Shown here piece by piece: positions 34,814 to 47,211 of a stretch of DNA of 64,000 nucleotides. Every line of letters begins with the position of its first letter. Positions within the stretch are counted from its first letter, which is position 1. A model generated the notes under the pieces. That model saw nothing but the letters and a program-made list of their open reading frames with translations, was not told the DNA's origin and ran no database searches. A program made the translations under genes and the position numbers. Origin of the DNA: Neurospora intermedia (Eukaryota > Ascomycota > Sordariomycetes > Sordariales > Sordariaceae); the NCBI GenBank assembly GCA_037102815.1, contig BTPP01000002.1:5766001-5830000 (forward strand), written 5' to 3'.

Positions 34814-36866
34814 AGCTCGTTTCAAGATGGACACATTGGGACTCCTGTCTTGCTCACTCCGGAGTCAGTAATCAACCCCTGATCAGAGGATCCGAAACCT
34901 GCATTCTACAGTATGTTTGCTTAGCCAGGCTTCGAAATGAAAGGCTTAGCTCCGGGGGTTGGACATGGCGAGGAACAACAGCACCATGGCCATGTCCAAC
35001 GCGTCTGGGATTGACACCGAGTGGGAAAGCAGAAACGCGACCGGGAGCCGAAAAGATGGAGGGGGAATGATACGTACCAGAGCTTGATAGACTGACTTCC
35101 GCAAAATCACAAGATCTTAGCAGAGGACTCAGCGGCAAAGATGATGGTGTGACTTTGTGGATCGATTAGGACACCCAACTTGGCCGTCGCAGGCAACGAA
35201 GAGTTCTTGGAAGATGAAGTGGACTGGGAGCGAATTGGAGTGAAGACTGAGCCAGGAGAACCTCATGTGCGAAACCGAGTCGATGGAAGGAATGCTGAAG
35301 TGCTTGGGCGCTGTTGCCTTGACGAGAGAATGGACATCTAGCGGGCGAAAAAGTCTGCTGTTCATTCCTTCCTCCGGTGACTTGTCCAGCGGTTCGAGTA
35401 ACGGGAGGAGCCAATTACCAAAATAAAGAGCTGGAAGGCCCGAGTCTAACTCATCGAATCCTTCCTTTCCGATTACGACGGACAAATTGAAATTCTGGTG
35501 GAAATTACGCGTGTTAACAATTTTCACTGATCGGGCCGTGGCGAGATTGACTACCTTGAGTTGGTTTCAGAAGGACGGGAGCAGCCGCTTCAGTCACGCT
35601 CCAGCTTCCATGGATGAATATGGTAGCTTCCGGGCACTTCAGTTTGTCACATTGTTTTAACGCAATGAATTCTTTGTCCGTCGGTACTTCGTATAAGAAC
35701 TTGGCAAGAATCAAAGTCAGGTATGTACTCTCATTCATGCTTTTCCCTTTCCAGATGCTCTGCATAAACTAGTACTTCTATCCTGCACCTTCATTGGCGT
35801 TTTCATGACCAGCACTCGCTCGCTCGGCATCTTGATCATCGAAATACCGACATCCATCCACAATGGGCTGGTTCCCGCCGACGATACACCATCGTGACTG
35901 GAAGCCATCTCGGCCTAGGACTTGCGATAACCTGGGACATCCTTGAATATGATGACGGACACAATCCTCAATTGCTTGAGCAAATCCATTCCAGGTCGTC
36001 AAAGAAGCGTGTTATCGCCAGGCGCTAAAGATGAATTGACGGGGCCATTGGAGTCCACTGGCGGGACCGGCACTCCGGAAGAGCTCCGACCCTTGCAATG
36101 CCCTGAATAACCTACCTTACCTAGCTTTGAAATGTCTGGCGCAATTCGGATTCGGATTGTTGAAGGTTGCAATGTGGTGGGACTTTGATTCTTCTCAGTA
36201 TGTACACTATGTATACCGCCATTGATGTCAGGTTTGCATTTTCCCAACAAGCCAGAGAAGAGGTCGGAATATATCATGATGGAGGAATCCATCGTATACA
36301 AAGTCCGAAGACGAGATGCAGCTGCAGGCTGCTAAGGTACCTCTAGTGTAGAACGACACAACACAGCGCAATTCAATGGGCAGCCTCATTCCTCATAGCA
36401 ACACAAAGCAGTCGCTCACAACAAAAGATGCCACCATGTCGATGATTTACGTTTCTGACACTGAAAGCCTTTACATTGATCAAAATCTCCTCTTGACTTT
36501 TCACTCACGTCTTCAGGTAGACTCGACTAGAAGCCAACCCCAACCCGCGTAACCCCCACCTTGGCGGGACCATCGTCGCCAGCTCGATCAGGTCTCGGCG
36601 CTATAGCTTCGGGCTAGGCCGGGGATGACCCCCAATAGCCCACCCAGGGTCCAATTAATAACTGGGGCAGCCAATCAACAGCACATCTACTACGAAATGG
36701 AGATCTCGGATTTGACTGGACCGTTAGGTCTGTTACGGGAAGCTATCAGCTCAGCACCCCGCTGTAACCTCGACACTTTTGCCTCAGCGACCGATTGCCC
36801 TCTTCCCTTCACCCATTCCCGAACGAGTAGTATTCCGTCACTCTTCAGTCGCACCCACCCAAAATC
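34814..36866. other. Intergenic region between the LaeA-like gene and aim41, with unassigned minus-strand frames
   Basis: Minus-strand frames at 35129-35527, 35514-35765 and 35778-36002 lie end to end and look protein-like (for example PEATIFIHGSWSVTEAAAP and LPALYFGNWLLPLLEPLDK). I recognise no domain and cannot join them with confident splice sites. The last few hundred bases are the aim41 leader, with an ATG at 36625 opening a frame that overlaps the aim41 start. Confidence 0.45.
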
Positions 36867-37514
36867 ATGGCCGCCCGTCTCCCCGCCAGCTTCATCGGAA
36901 GCTTCCTCGCTCGCTCTACTTCCCGCCAGACCTGCCGCTTCACCCGCAACGCCGTCACCACCACAAGATGGTCCGCCCAGCAGCTCTCGGGCAAGTCCAT
37001 CAGGGCATACTCCTCCGACGCTGCCCCGGCGCCCGCTCCTCTCTATGCCAAGCTGAAGGGTGATCTCAAGGTCGCCATGCGCGCCAAGGATGCGCCCCGC
37101 CTGGTCGTGTTGCGCGCCGTTCTTGCCGCTGTCCTCAACGCCAGCAAGACCGCTCAGCCGATCGAGACCGACGCCCAGCTCGTTGCCCTCCTCCGCAAGA
37201 CTGCCCGCGCCTCCCAGGAAGCTGCCGACCAGTTCCGTGCCGCCGGCCGTGGTGACCTTGTCGAGAAGGAGGAGGCGCAGATCCGTGTCCTCGAGGAATA
37301 CGTTGCCGGTAGCGGCGTCCAGTCGGTTGACGAGGCGGAACTCAAGGATATGGTCCAGGCGGTTCAGTCGGAGCTGGCGGCCGACGGTGTCGATGCTAAG
37401 ATGGGCGACGTTATGAAGAAGCTTCTGGGCCCCGGCGGACGTCTCGATGGCAAGGATGTCGAGAAGACCCTTGTTGCCAGGATCGTCAAGGAGGTCATGG
37501 GCACCAAGGCTTGA
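36867..37514 (+). CDS. AIM41: GatB/YqeY domain protein, mitochondrial (Aim41)
   Basis: Single exon, 215 residues. The first 50 residues are rich in Arg, Ser and Ala with no acid and end RAYSSD, a good mitochondrial targeting signal with a cleavage-like RAY-S. The rest is the YqeY fold: LYAKLKGDLKVAMRAKD, RLVVLRAVLAAVLNASK, KEEAQIRVLEEYV and the C-terminal GDVMKKLLGPGGRLDGKDV. The family shares a tail domain with the GatB subunit of tRNA amidotransferase. A role in mitochondrial tRNA-dependent amidation is possible but not established; yeast AIM41 was named for altered mitochondrial inheritance. GC-rich third positions contrast with the flanking gene-poor DNA, which fits a conserved, well expressed gene. 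Confidence 0.93.
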   Translation: MAARLPASFIGSFLARSTSRQTCRFTRNAVTTTRWSAQQLSGKSIRAYSSDAAPAPAPLYAKLKGDLKVAMRAKDAPRLVVLRAVLAAVLNASKTAQPIETDAQLVALLRKTARASQEAADQFRAAGRGDLVEKEEAQIRVLEEYVAGSGVQSVDEAELKDMVQAVQSELAADGVDAKMGDVMKKLLGPGGRLDGKDVEKTLVARIVKEVMGTKA

Positions 37515-40500
37515 ACGGACTGTAGTGGATGATATTGAAACACCACCGGCTCAATGCGGCTTTACGGAAACTCGATTCGACTCGACCCCCTTCCTTCCTT
37601 TACGTTGGAATATACGACCCACGATACCGATTCGATTCAGTGTACTATTATTATCACAACATTGTACAACAACAAATTAAAAGGAGCGACGGATGGCTAG
37701 AGATAGAGCAAGAAGAACAGTCGTTGGAGGAATTATGGATGATATCACGATATAGTGTTGGAAGCAGAACAACGCCTGTGGGCACATTGAGGGGAGAAAA
37801 GCGTTCACACTAGGATGCTAGGCGAAAAAGGCGCATCGCACACTGCTATTGATGTCCATCTAGACGTTATGGAGGAATACAATGTCTTCGCCAGACGACG
37901 TTGAGAAAGGGAACAATATCCACCACTTCAAGGAACAACTCGCACACGGCCAGCCCAAGTCAACCACCTCACGCGAGGTCAGAACATTGCGGTGCTGCTA
38001 TTTCAAAGCATTTCCCAGTCCATGATATGTCGAGGTTACGAATACTGCCCGACCTAGGTAGTCGACCATCTTGACCGACTTATTCCTTTGAGACGTAGCT
38101 ATTGCATCACAGATTGGAGCTCCGAGCGTTTTTGGGACGATTTCCAGCTGATAATTCGAGTCCCAACCTGAAACTGACCGGTCACAGCTATTACGTTCCA
38201 CAAAGTCCTCTTTCGTCCCATGGATCATATCGGTGAGAGTTAATGCTTTCTGCGGTTTTTCATCTTTTCTGAATTATCATCAAACAACCACACCTGAATG
38301 CCAAGGAACCATTGACTGCGCATTAGATATCGTAAAACACTCGAGGAACTCTTGCCGTGGCCACCAACTGATTAACCAAGCGATTGTAAAAATGCGGTGA
38401 GGCCTGTAATCAGATGTCCAATTGTAAAAGCCTCTGATTAGTGTGCAATGTTACCTCTCTCGGGTATGGTTACCGAAAAAAAACAAAAGAAACTGAACAA
38501 TGGCAAAGAAGTTGGGGGAACACAAGGCGAAGCGGGAAATGGTACGCGGCGGGGCGTTTTGTGGCACGGCTGGTGGTTCATCTTAAGAAAAAAAGAGAAA
38601 AAAAAAGAAAAAAAAGAAAAAAAAAAAAGATCTTCTCCAGATTCACAAGTGTCGGTCGGTGCGAGTTAACGTCCAATGTCGTTGAGGTACACACGTACAG
38701 TGAGTGAGTGAGTGGTACTTGGTTTGTTTCAGGAAGAAACACTGACGATAATCATAGCAAAATGAGATGGCAAAGATATCTCTCTCGCACGACGACGACG
38801 GAGTCCTTCCTTCCATAAATACCTAATTACCCGCGCCAAGCGAGGAATCATCGATGGCAATCGATCGAAGTCGGGCATATTATTGTGTCTTGGATGATCG
38901 GAGTTAGGTTGATGATGTTATCCGGTTAGGTGCCTACGTACCGATCTTATGGATGGTGCAGTGGGGTTGGAAGTTCCGCCCGTCTTGGAGATGAGTTGCG
39001 AGGGGGGTTTCGTCGTGCAAGTGATATTCGGTATTGTACGCCGGTTTGCGTATCGGTGAGTTCCATGATATGAATGAGTCTTGATACATACAGGTATTCG
39101 CCGCTCCCAGTCAAGTGAAAAGTTAGTTATAACACTGCATCCCCCTTCTTCTGCCTGTACATTTCCTCTCTGTGTACCCCTGCCTTGGATTCCTCGTCTC
39201 AAGATACAAGGTAGAGGTAAGAATACCCTACGGTCCGGATGAAAGTCATCTGCCTCGAAACACCCAACGGGAAACGCACCACTTTTTCAGCTGGATGAGA
39301 CGAATCCAAGTGTAAGATACCGGCTTTGGTAATTGAAAAGTTGCCCACCACCAGGCACAGGTCGCGCTAAAATGCCCCGTGACTTGCAGTGCATACGGTT
39401 CTTACAGGGCACAAAGTGTCTGGTGGCACGTGCTGCCGTATCTACTCCAGTCTGTGAGGGTCACGCGCCTATCGCATCCCAAACGGGGGGGGCCGCGAGA
39501 ATAAAGGAATGGAAGATTCCGTCAGATACATGGAATCCAATACACTACAGCTTCAACACTTTTTGAACTGTTCGTTTGCCTTGGTTGCAACAAGTTTCCA
39601 TAATCCAAATTTGCCGATAGCTCAAGATAATACCCCAGCCAAATCCAAAGTGTTTGATAGTGGCAACAGAAGTTTCGCACCAGCTGCAACTCTCGTCCCT
39701 TCCCAACCTCTTCTTCCTGTTTCCTTCCTTCCTTTTACTTTTACCAAATCTTTCTGGTCACAATCACAAGCGCGGTCAAGTTGCCCCTCCATCGCCCTCC
39801 ATCCATCCTTACAATATTTACATCCACCCAGGCAACCTTGACTGGACTGGACCTGGACCTGGATCACTGGCAACAACCCTGTCCGCATCTCGCATCTGAT
39901 CGCTTTTATCAATACGACCCAAACACTTCTCCCGTCTATGCGCGCGGACTGTTGTCGACGATATCTAGAGGTACCTATCTTGGTGCATTCAGAACAGCTT
40001 CACTTTGCGCGTGCCACTCTCCATCACAGATCTCTACTTTATTTGCACGACATCGGTTCGGTACATGCGCGGCAGCCGCAGATAGTGGAGGTGCAGAGAT
40101 ACCTCTAGAGGCACATTACATACATATACCGGGTCGGGTACTACAGCACAGGTTAATAACTAGGTGCCTGTTGTGCATCCTCCCACTGCTACTTACCAAC
40201 CACCACCACACTACGAGACACCACTCACACAACATTCCGGATCGTCCCTCACACAACTCAGCCTCCCGCCGCTGCCGCTGAGGTGGAGGTTAGTACGCCG
40301 CTGCGATTAACTTTTTTTTGCTTGTGCTTGTGATGACGGTGACGGTTGCATCGTCGCCTCTCAGCGGGAACGGTTAGGTAGGTAGCCACAGGTTTGCTGC
40401 TGCTGCACGTCGCCGCCATCTTTTTTCGCCCCGTTCAGTGCCGGACAACAACGGGCGCAACTATAGATGAACAAGTCAAGGCGAGAATAATATCAAAAGA

Positions 40501-40922
40501 ATCCACTTCCAGATCGACCCGACATCTCGGTCTTGGCATCCGAGACTAACTCCAACGAGCGGAATCTGCTCCGACACCAACGGACGGTGAACCACTCCTC
40601 AACCGCCAGTAAGTCTTGTTTGATCCATTCACCCATCCACCCAAACCAGAGATGCCCGCCTGCGCTGCGGTGCGGTGCGGTGCAGTGCGGATACTTTTGA
40701 TTCACTCAGTCTCTTCCTCCCCGCCTCTTTCATTTTTCCAGCCTTCACTTTCCGACTCACAAAATCCCGTCCTCTCACTTTCTCTCCTGCAAACCAGGAA
40801 TCTTCGACATTTCGTTACATTGCGCGATTGTCAAAAGTCACCCAGTGCTGACCGAAATTACCACAATCAGGCAAAATAACCACACATCGCTCGCTACAGT
40901 ATCGCGGCGGCAGCTCGACAGT
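37515..40922. other. Intergenic region between aim41 and the RAD5-like gene
   Basis: No gene supported in 3.4 kb. Contains an A-rich AAAAAGA tract at about 38580-38632, GTGA repeats near 38700, and C/T-rich leader sequence from about 39660 with CATCC and CACCA repeats. The region from about 40600 is a plausible promoter and 5' UTR for the RAD5-like gene. Confidence 0.55.
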
Positions 40923-43900
40923 ATGTCGTGGAACCCGGAAGCGCTCCTGAACCCCAAAGCCGCTTCATCTGCTGCCTCCTCAACCTCAGACCTAACCTCG
41001 CAGTCTGGGGCATCCCCTTCATTTCAGCAACCCTCATTTGCACATCAGATCCAGAGTGTGCCTTCAAGCCCGACCTTCCAGTTCACTAGTCCTAATGACC
41101 AGACGCTGAACATCGACTTCTCCGGCCTGCCCTATGGCGCCACCCTGCATGGTCATGTGCGCAACACGCCGACCTTTCCCATTTTCCAAAACGGCTTTGG
41201 TTCTCAGGTTGAACGACTCCACAATGTCACAGACCGCATCTCGGTGCCCCAGCCGAAGCGCAGAAAGACGTACAACGAAAATGACCATTTGCGTACCAAC
41301 ACGTTTGGAGGGGCCAGCACTGGATTGCTGACGGCGGATCAGTTTGGGCAGAATGGCACTCCAGGGGCTTCTACGCCGGTGGCGATGATGACGAGGCAAA
41401 CTGAGACAGTGGACTTGACCGAGGGTGACTCAGAAACCGCTCAACCTCGACAACAGCTCGACCTGACCAAGGATGAAGAAGTCTGCTACGGTATGATTGA
41501 GGGAACTACCATCAACTGTCACCGAGTCCCTGCTCCCAAGCCTGGCATGGTGTCTCTTCTTGGCGACGGATACTGGCCGCAGATCAAAATCCTTCTCAGA
41601 AAGCGAGTGGATGATACCGAGACGAATAGAATTCCTGCCTACGATTGCTCTCGCGTCGCCTTTGGTTATCTTGACGCTAAGACGTCGTATTGTCTGGGGA
41701 ACCTCTTGACCTCTGCCATGGGAATACGTACTGACTGTAGGATCCCACCGAGACGCAAGAGCAACCTCAGCGAGAAAGTCGGCGAGCCCATCTCGGCGGC
41801 AGTCCCTTTCGAGCTCATGCTCTACGGCCCTCGCAAGCTCGCGATCCAGATCGGAAACCACTTGGCCAGACATCATCTCGCCCTTCTCAGCCCGCCACGC
41901 GTCGAGCCCGGTATCAAGGTCTTCAACCCTCATGCGAAGGAGAATAGGCCGGCCCCTCCAGTCCGAGCTAACAGCTTGGGTGGAACAAACTCCTATTCTT
42001 TGCACCATTCGGCAACCGTCCGTACCGTTGAGGAAATTCGCAGCGAAGTAATGAGCGTCTTTGACTCACTTCCGAAATCGGAAAGTTTGGAGCAGATGGA
42101 GCCAGACCCGCGTATTACCACTGAGCTTCTGAAGCATCAGAAGCAAGCCCTTTACTTTATGACTGAACGTGAGAAAGACCTGATTCAGGATTACGGTGAC
42201 AAACTCACACGGTCCACTTGGCAGCGCAGAAAGGATCCGCGCGGAGTCGATTTTTATTACAACGTTGTCACTATGCAGAACCAGAGAGAGCGTCCGCCGC
42301 CAGCTTTGGGAGGTATTCTGGCGGATATGATGGGTAAGTTCGTCCATTCCCATTTCGAATGTTCAGACTAACAGTTCGCAATCAGGTCTCGGCAAGACAT
42401 TGAGCATCTTGTCACTCATCACAAAGACTATGGACCAGGCTGCGGCTTGGAGCCTTGAAGCGCCTGTGCAACCACCGAAGCCGCCCGAGAAGAAACAGCC
42501 CAATGCGGCTAGGTACTTTGAGGTGCCCAAACCTCAAGCCATGGGCCTGACGCCGGTGCGATTAAATGGAAAGGCAACACTTTTGGTTTGCCCACTGAGC
42601 ACGGTTACGAACTGGGAGGAGCAGATCAAGCAGCATATCAAACCCGATACCTTGTCTTACCACATCTATCATGGTCCCAACCGTGTGAAGGATGTGAAGA
42701 AACTGGCCCAGTACGACCTCGTCATCACGACCTACGGATCGATCTCAAGCGAACTCAACGCCCGCGCCAAAAACAAGGCAGGCATATACCCCTTGGAGGA
42801 GATAGCTTGGTTCCGCATCGTGCTGGATGAGGCACATATGATTCGAGAGCAAAATACGTTGGCGTTCAAGTCGATTTGCCGGCTTCAAGCAAGCCGCCGC
42901 TGGGCTGTCACTGGTACGCCAATCCAGAACAAGCTCGAGGATCTGGCCTCGCTCCTGGCATTCCTGCGCGTCAAGCCCTTTGACGAGAAGATCAAATTCT
43001 TGCAATACATCATTGCTCCGTTCAAGAATGCCGATCCCGAAATCGTGCCGAAGCTTCGCGTTCTCATCGACACAATAACGTTGCGTCGTTTGAAGGACAA
43101 GATCAACCTTCCACCACGAACGGACGAGATCATTAGGCTTGACTTTACCCCCGAGGAGCAACGGGTGTATGACTGGTTTGCAAAGACCGCAAAGGAGCGC
43201 GTCTCGGTCTTGACCGGTCAAGCCATCGGTCAGGAACGCATCATTGGAGGCAAGACCATGATTCACATCTTGCGTTCCATCTTGCAGCTTCGCCTTATCT
43301 GTGCTCACGGCAAGGATCTGCTCAACGAAGATGACCTTAAGGAGCTCCAGGGAATGACGGCAGACACGGCCATTGATATCGATAGTGACGATGACTCAGG
43401 CCAGCTTGTCCTCTCTGAGAGCAAGGCCTACGAGATGCTCTACCTGATGCAGGAAGGAAACAGCGATAACTGTGCTAGGTGCAACACGAAGCTGGGTTCC
43501 AACGAGGTGGTGGACGTCGAATCTGAGCGTCAGGAGGACATCATCGGGTACATGGTCAAGGCCAACTGCTACCACGTCTACTGCAACAAATGCGTTGACC
43601 ACATCAAAAACGAAGCGTGTCCTACGTGCTCTGGCATGACCAGGCCTGGTTGTATAGAACTCCACCGCGCCCGTGCCATGGCCGAGCACGAATCGAGAAC
43701 CGCCAAGGTCGAGAACGGAGACGCAAACCAGGACCTCACCGCCTACTCAGGACCCCACACCAAGACTCGCGCACTCGTTGCCGAGCTTCTAGCCGACAAG
43801 CAAAAGAGCGAGGCGGCGCCCCACGAGCCCCCGTACAAATCGGTCGTCTTCTCCGGCTGGACCTCCCATCTCGACCTGATTGAACTCGCCCTCCAAGACG

Positions 43901-44313
43901 CCGGCATCACCTTCACCCGCCTCGACGGCAAGATGACGCGCACCGCCCGTACCGCAGCCATGGACAAGTTCCGCGAGGACCCCTCGGTGCAGGTCATACT
44001 GGTCAGCATCATGGCCGGCGGTCTCGGTCTCAATTTGACCACGGCCAGCAGCGTGTACGTGATGGAGCCCCAGTTCAACCCAGCGGCGGAGGCGCAGGCG
44101 GTCGACCGCGTGCACCGCCTCGGTCAGAAGCGGCCCGTGCGCACGGTCAGGTATATCATGGCGAACAGCTTTGAGGAGAAGATGCTGAGGTTGCAGGAGA
44201 AGAAGAAGAAGTTGGCGAGCTTGAGTATGGATGGTAGGGATAAAGGGCAGGTGATGGATCGTACGGATGCGGCAAAGCAGCGGTTGATGGATTTGCGGAG
44301 TCTTTTCAAGTGA
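40923..44313 (+). CDS. SNF2-family ATPase with embedded RING finger, RAD5/HLTF-like
   Basis: Relatives act in error-free DNA damage tolerance as PCNA ubiquitin ligase and fork-remodelling ATPase in the nucleus. Two exons, 40923-42333 and 42386-44313, give 1112 residues. After a disordered N-terminus comes a HIRAN-like region (about 220-340, with FELMLYGPRKLAIQIGN). The intron falls inside the Walker motif, DMMGLGKTLS, at about residue 470. DEAH is at about 618, then VTGTPIQNKLEDL. A C3HC4 RING sits between the two ATPase lobes at about 833-880 (CARC, CYHVYCNKC, CPTC). Motif VI reads QAVDRVHRLGQKRPV at about 1040. This order is diagnostic for Rad5/HLTF (SMARCA3). Whether it is the Rad5 orthologue or a paralogue cannot be decided here. 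I take the ATG at 40923; the upstream in-frame codons have no ATG. Confidence 0.92.
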
Positions 44314-45432
44314 GCTGCTGACTGATCTTATGGATGGATGAATGAATGGATGAATGGGTGGTCACTTTGTTATTATCATTTTTTCTCTTCTTCTCTCATT
44401 TTCATTTTCAAAGACGGGATAGACAGACGGATCGGGTATCATGCGTGCGTGCGTGGGTTTTGCAAGCAAAGAGGAGTTCTGCGTCCCGGGGGCTGGCTGG
44501 GTAGGCAGATATCATGACATGGCATGGCGCGATGGGGAAACGTGGGAACGAATTACACTGCAGTGGCTCAGGCTAGATTTACATTCACAACATATGTAGA
44601 CGGGTTATTATGGACATCGAAGCTACCTCTCTTCTCTGCTTTGCTTTGCTTTCTTTTTCTTTGCTTTGCTTTCGTTGGTTTCTTTTGTTTTTCTACTCCG
44701 CTTAGTCGCTCAAAGCAAGCGGGACGATAAGATAATCAGGGTGGTGTGGTGGTGGGTGGTCTATCTTGCTATGAGCTTTCCGTAGAGTAGAAATGGGATG
44801 AGCAAGGTGGATATGAAAGCAGATTTATGCTTGGTTCTTCGGGGGGAGAGGGGCACATTTGCAACAAGATATCACTCTTCTCTTCTCTATCTACTCCCCT
44901 CTCACAAGGACTCCGTTCGGTAGAGGTATATATACACTCTATGCATTTCCATTACCCCTTTGTTTTCTTTCTCTTTCTTCCTATATACACCCACCTAGTC
45001 AAGATGGCTGTCTAGCAGAGAAAGGCAGTATATCTGCTAGCAACCATATGTGCATGGTCATATGTAGTGAGAAGCATCGTAATAATGTTTCCTACTGAAA
45101 CTCTATCGCTTCGCCATCCATTTGCCACAAGGTTTGATGCAAATCAATTAGACCAGATAGCGCTATCATCATTAACCAAATAACGTGTAGCTATCTAGGT
45201 ATGAAGCTAGATGACGAATCAGGAAGCTTATCATCTGAAAATGGCCAGAAGAGCAACTCGTCGTTTCAGAAAGACACAGACAGACAGACAGACAAACACA
45301 CAGAAAGAAGATGGGAAGTGCCATTTCCATTTCCATTGCAAGTTTACCTAGTCAACATAGCAGCAAGTCTGGTGGTGGTGTTCATGCGGTGCTACCATAT
45401 GAGCTAAGATTTGGCAAAGGTTTATCAACAAA
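44314..45432. other. Intergenic region between the RAD5-like gene and tRNA-Phe
   Basis: Holds GGATGAAT repeats (44330-44360), TTTGC repeats (44638-44672) and an ACAG repeat (45275-45295). No gene. Confidence 0.6.
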
Positions 45433-45521
45433 GCGGGTTTAGCTCAGTTGGGAGAGCGTCAGACTGAAGTCCACTTCACTCATAAATCTGAAGGTCGTGT
45501 GTTCGATCCACACAAACCGCA
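45433..45521 (+). tRNA. tRNA-Phe(GAA) with a 16-nt intron
   Basis: The cloverleaf reads: acceptor GCGGGTT with AAACCGC at 45514-45520, D arm GCTCAGTTGGGAGAGC, anticodon stem TCAGA/TCTGA with loop CTGAA(G)A, and T arm GTGTG TTCGATC CACAC. The anticodon is GAA. About 16 nt lie between position 37 and 38, the standard place for a nuclear tRNA intron. No CCA is encoded. One acceptor pair (G5-A68) is a mismatch. A T run at 45535-45541 and a longer one at 45598 can serve as Pol III terminators. It overlaps no coding gene that I support. Confidence 0.95.
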
Positions 45522-45873
45522 TCTTCTTTTGCCTTTTTTTGGCCGCAATCATATTATAGATGATAATGGAGTTACTGAAGTTGTTGACGTGATGATCTTT
45601 TTTTTTTTTTTTTTTTTTCGACATCAGATTGTGTTTGATGGCGAACCACCCACCCGTTTTGGCAGAAAGGGAGGAAAACAGATTGTTAACATTTCATCTA
45701 TCATGACAGGAGAGAGGAATTTGACCAGCAGCCAGCATGTCCAATTTCACATGCTTTTCTATGGTATCGATGTTCGTTATGCAACTTGCAAGATTATATG
45801 CCACCATTAAATATGTCTAGTGTTCGCTTTTGAAACTCATGCCAACCCATTAACCTCAATGTCTGCTTTCCGC
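45522..45873. other. Intergenic region between tRNA-Phe and pex12
   Basis: T run of 21 at 45598-45618. An open frame across the tRNA is a shadow. No gene. Confidence 0.6.
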
Positions 45874-47211
45874 CTAAACCATGATCCTTCTTAGCCCCTC
45901 GGTCCCTCCCAACACTTTCCTTCCTGTGACGGCACATCTCCCTTCTCCGCTCTCCCATTTACCCTCCCGCTCCTTGGTCATGAACTTCTCCTGCCTGACA
46001 TGGGTCCCGCTCATCCACTTGTGTATGCACGAAAAGCAATAGACCACACCCGTCTGACACGCCGCCGGCGTCTGGATCTCGTCCTCGCAAATAGGGCACA
46101 TATCCGATCTCTTGGGCGGTGGCACCGTGAAGATCGGCAACAGCGTCGACGCCGCTATGGGCGCCGTCTCGGGCGTTGGTTCCTTGCTGCTGGCCTCCTC
46201 CTCCCCTGCCTCATCATCCTCATCCGCCTTCTCCTCCACGCCATCCTCCGACGTCCTCGTGATCTTAGGTTTCGGCTTATTCCTCGCCTGCGCCTCCACC
46301 AGCCCCGTCACCGTCGGCGGCGGCAGATCCAGACTTTCCGCCGCCTTGCGACTCAACTGCTTGGCGAAATCCGAAGCGTACCACCACTCAAGGAACTTGA
46401 GCGCAAAAATACTCGTCGGCAGCACCAGCGACAAACCGCCCATCAGCCGTCGACTCATATTTCTCGGACTGAACATCGACCCCCTAGACAGTCTCTCCGT
46501 CGCAGCGGCCCCGGCTTTCTCTAGAGCCTCAATCGCCTGATAATCCGCCCCGTTCATCCGTCGCACGCGCGTCCCAATCAGCCACAGGAAAGGGTTATGG
46601 TACTTTGTGTTATCAAACAGATATCCCAAGTTAAACGCCAATATGGCAAAGTAATACGCGGCGTTCAAGCTCGGGTACACTTTTCGCAAAAACCAGCGGT
46701 AGTAGTACAAAAACCGCTCCTTCATCGGCGCCCCTTTCGCAGGCGGCCGCGTATATTGCCCGCCCAACATGGCGCGCGGCGCATCGATTTCGTAGGCCTC
46801 GTCCAGTTTGCGTTTCAGGTAAGGGATGCCGACCATGACGGCCAGGTTCTTCCAGATGTCGACATCGGAGAGCTTGAGGGCGTCGCGGACGAGGTTGGGC
46901 GCCGAAGAGGCCGCGCGCGGGATCTCGGCGGCCAGCGCCTTTTCGCGCTTGAGGCCGTAAAAGTGCTCGGTGAAGCTGCCGCCGCGGGTCTTGAGGTAGT
47001 GGCGCTCGACGAGCAGCCCCGCGAGGGCGTATAGCTCGTCAAAGGAGTTGAGGATGCGGAGCAGGTGGCGCGGGTAGCGGTGGGTGAGCACGGTGAGGAG
47101 GTAGCGGAGGGTGGGCGGGAGGAGGGAGGCGAGTTGTTGTTCCGAGAGAAGCTCGAAGAGGGAGGGCTTGCCGTCGTCGAAGGTGCCGCGGAGGGCGGTG
47201 ACGAATTCCAT
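45874..47211 (-). CDS. pex12: Peroxin-12, RING subunit of the peroxisomal ubiquitin ligase
   Basis: With Pex2 and Pex10 it forms the membrane ligase that ubiquitinates Pex5 so the receptor can be recycled after peroxisomal matrix import. Single exon, 445 residues. The Pex2/Pex12 N-terminal domain includes [18 protein letters not shown], helices typical of the family, and [20 protein letters not shown] (split here as [15 protein letters not shown]). After a Pro/Glu-rich spacer with an acidic [10 protein letters not shown]-like stretch, the C-terminal RING has [23 protein letters not shown] and a late single Cys (GRCAVTG). As usual for Pex12, the RING lacks the full set of zinc ligands. Divergent from the thioesterase gene. 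Confidence 0.95.
   Translation of the reverse strand: MEFVTALRGTFDDGKPSLFELLSEQQLASLLPPTLRYLLTVLTHRYPRHLLRILNSFDELYALAGLLVERHYLKTRGGSFTEHFYGLKREKALAAEIPRAASSAPNLVRDALKLSDVDIWKNLAVMVGIPYLKRKLDEAYEIDAPRAMLGGQYTRPPAKGAPMKERFLYYYRWFLRKVYPSLNAAYYFAILAFNLGYLFDNTKYHNPFLWLIGTRVRRMNGADYQAIEALEKAGAAATERLSRGSMFSPRNMSRRLMGGLSLVLPTSIFALKFLEWWYASDFAKQLSRKAAESLDLPPPTVTGLVEAQARNKPKPKITRTSEDGVEEKADEDDEAGEEEASSKEPTPETAPIAASTLLPIFTVPPPKRSDMCPICEDEIQTPAACQTGVVYCFSCIHKWMSGTHVRQEKFMTKEREGKWESGEGRCAVTGRKVLGGTEGLRRIMV

Noticed and set aside
24903-36866. Complete secondary-metabolite cluster around the LaeA-like gene
   Set aside because: No polyketide, peptide or terpene synthase, transporter or P450 heme motif was found in either strand.
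37880-38022. Small 47-codon ATG frame (MSSPDDVEKGNN)
   Set aside because: Too short, no similarity known to me and no nearby leader signals.
40845-40922. Upstream extension of the RAD5-like protein
   Set aside because: The extension opens with a non-ATG codon; the first ATG is at 40923 and starts a natural N-terminus.
45448-45810. 120-codon plus-strand frame after pex12
   Set aside because: It begins inside the tRNA-Phe gene and runs through a T homopolymer; no motif.
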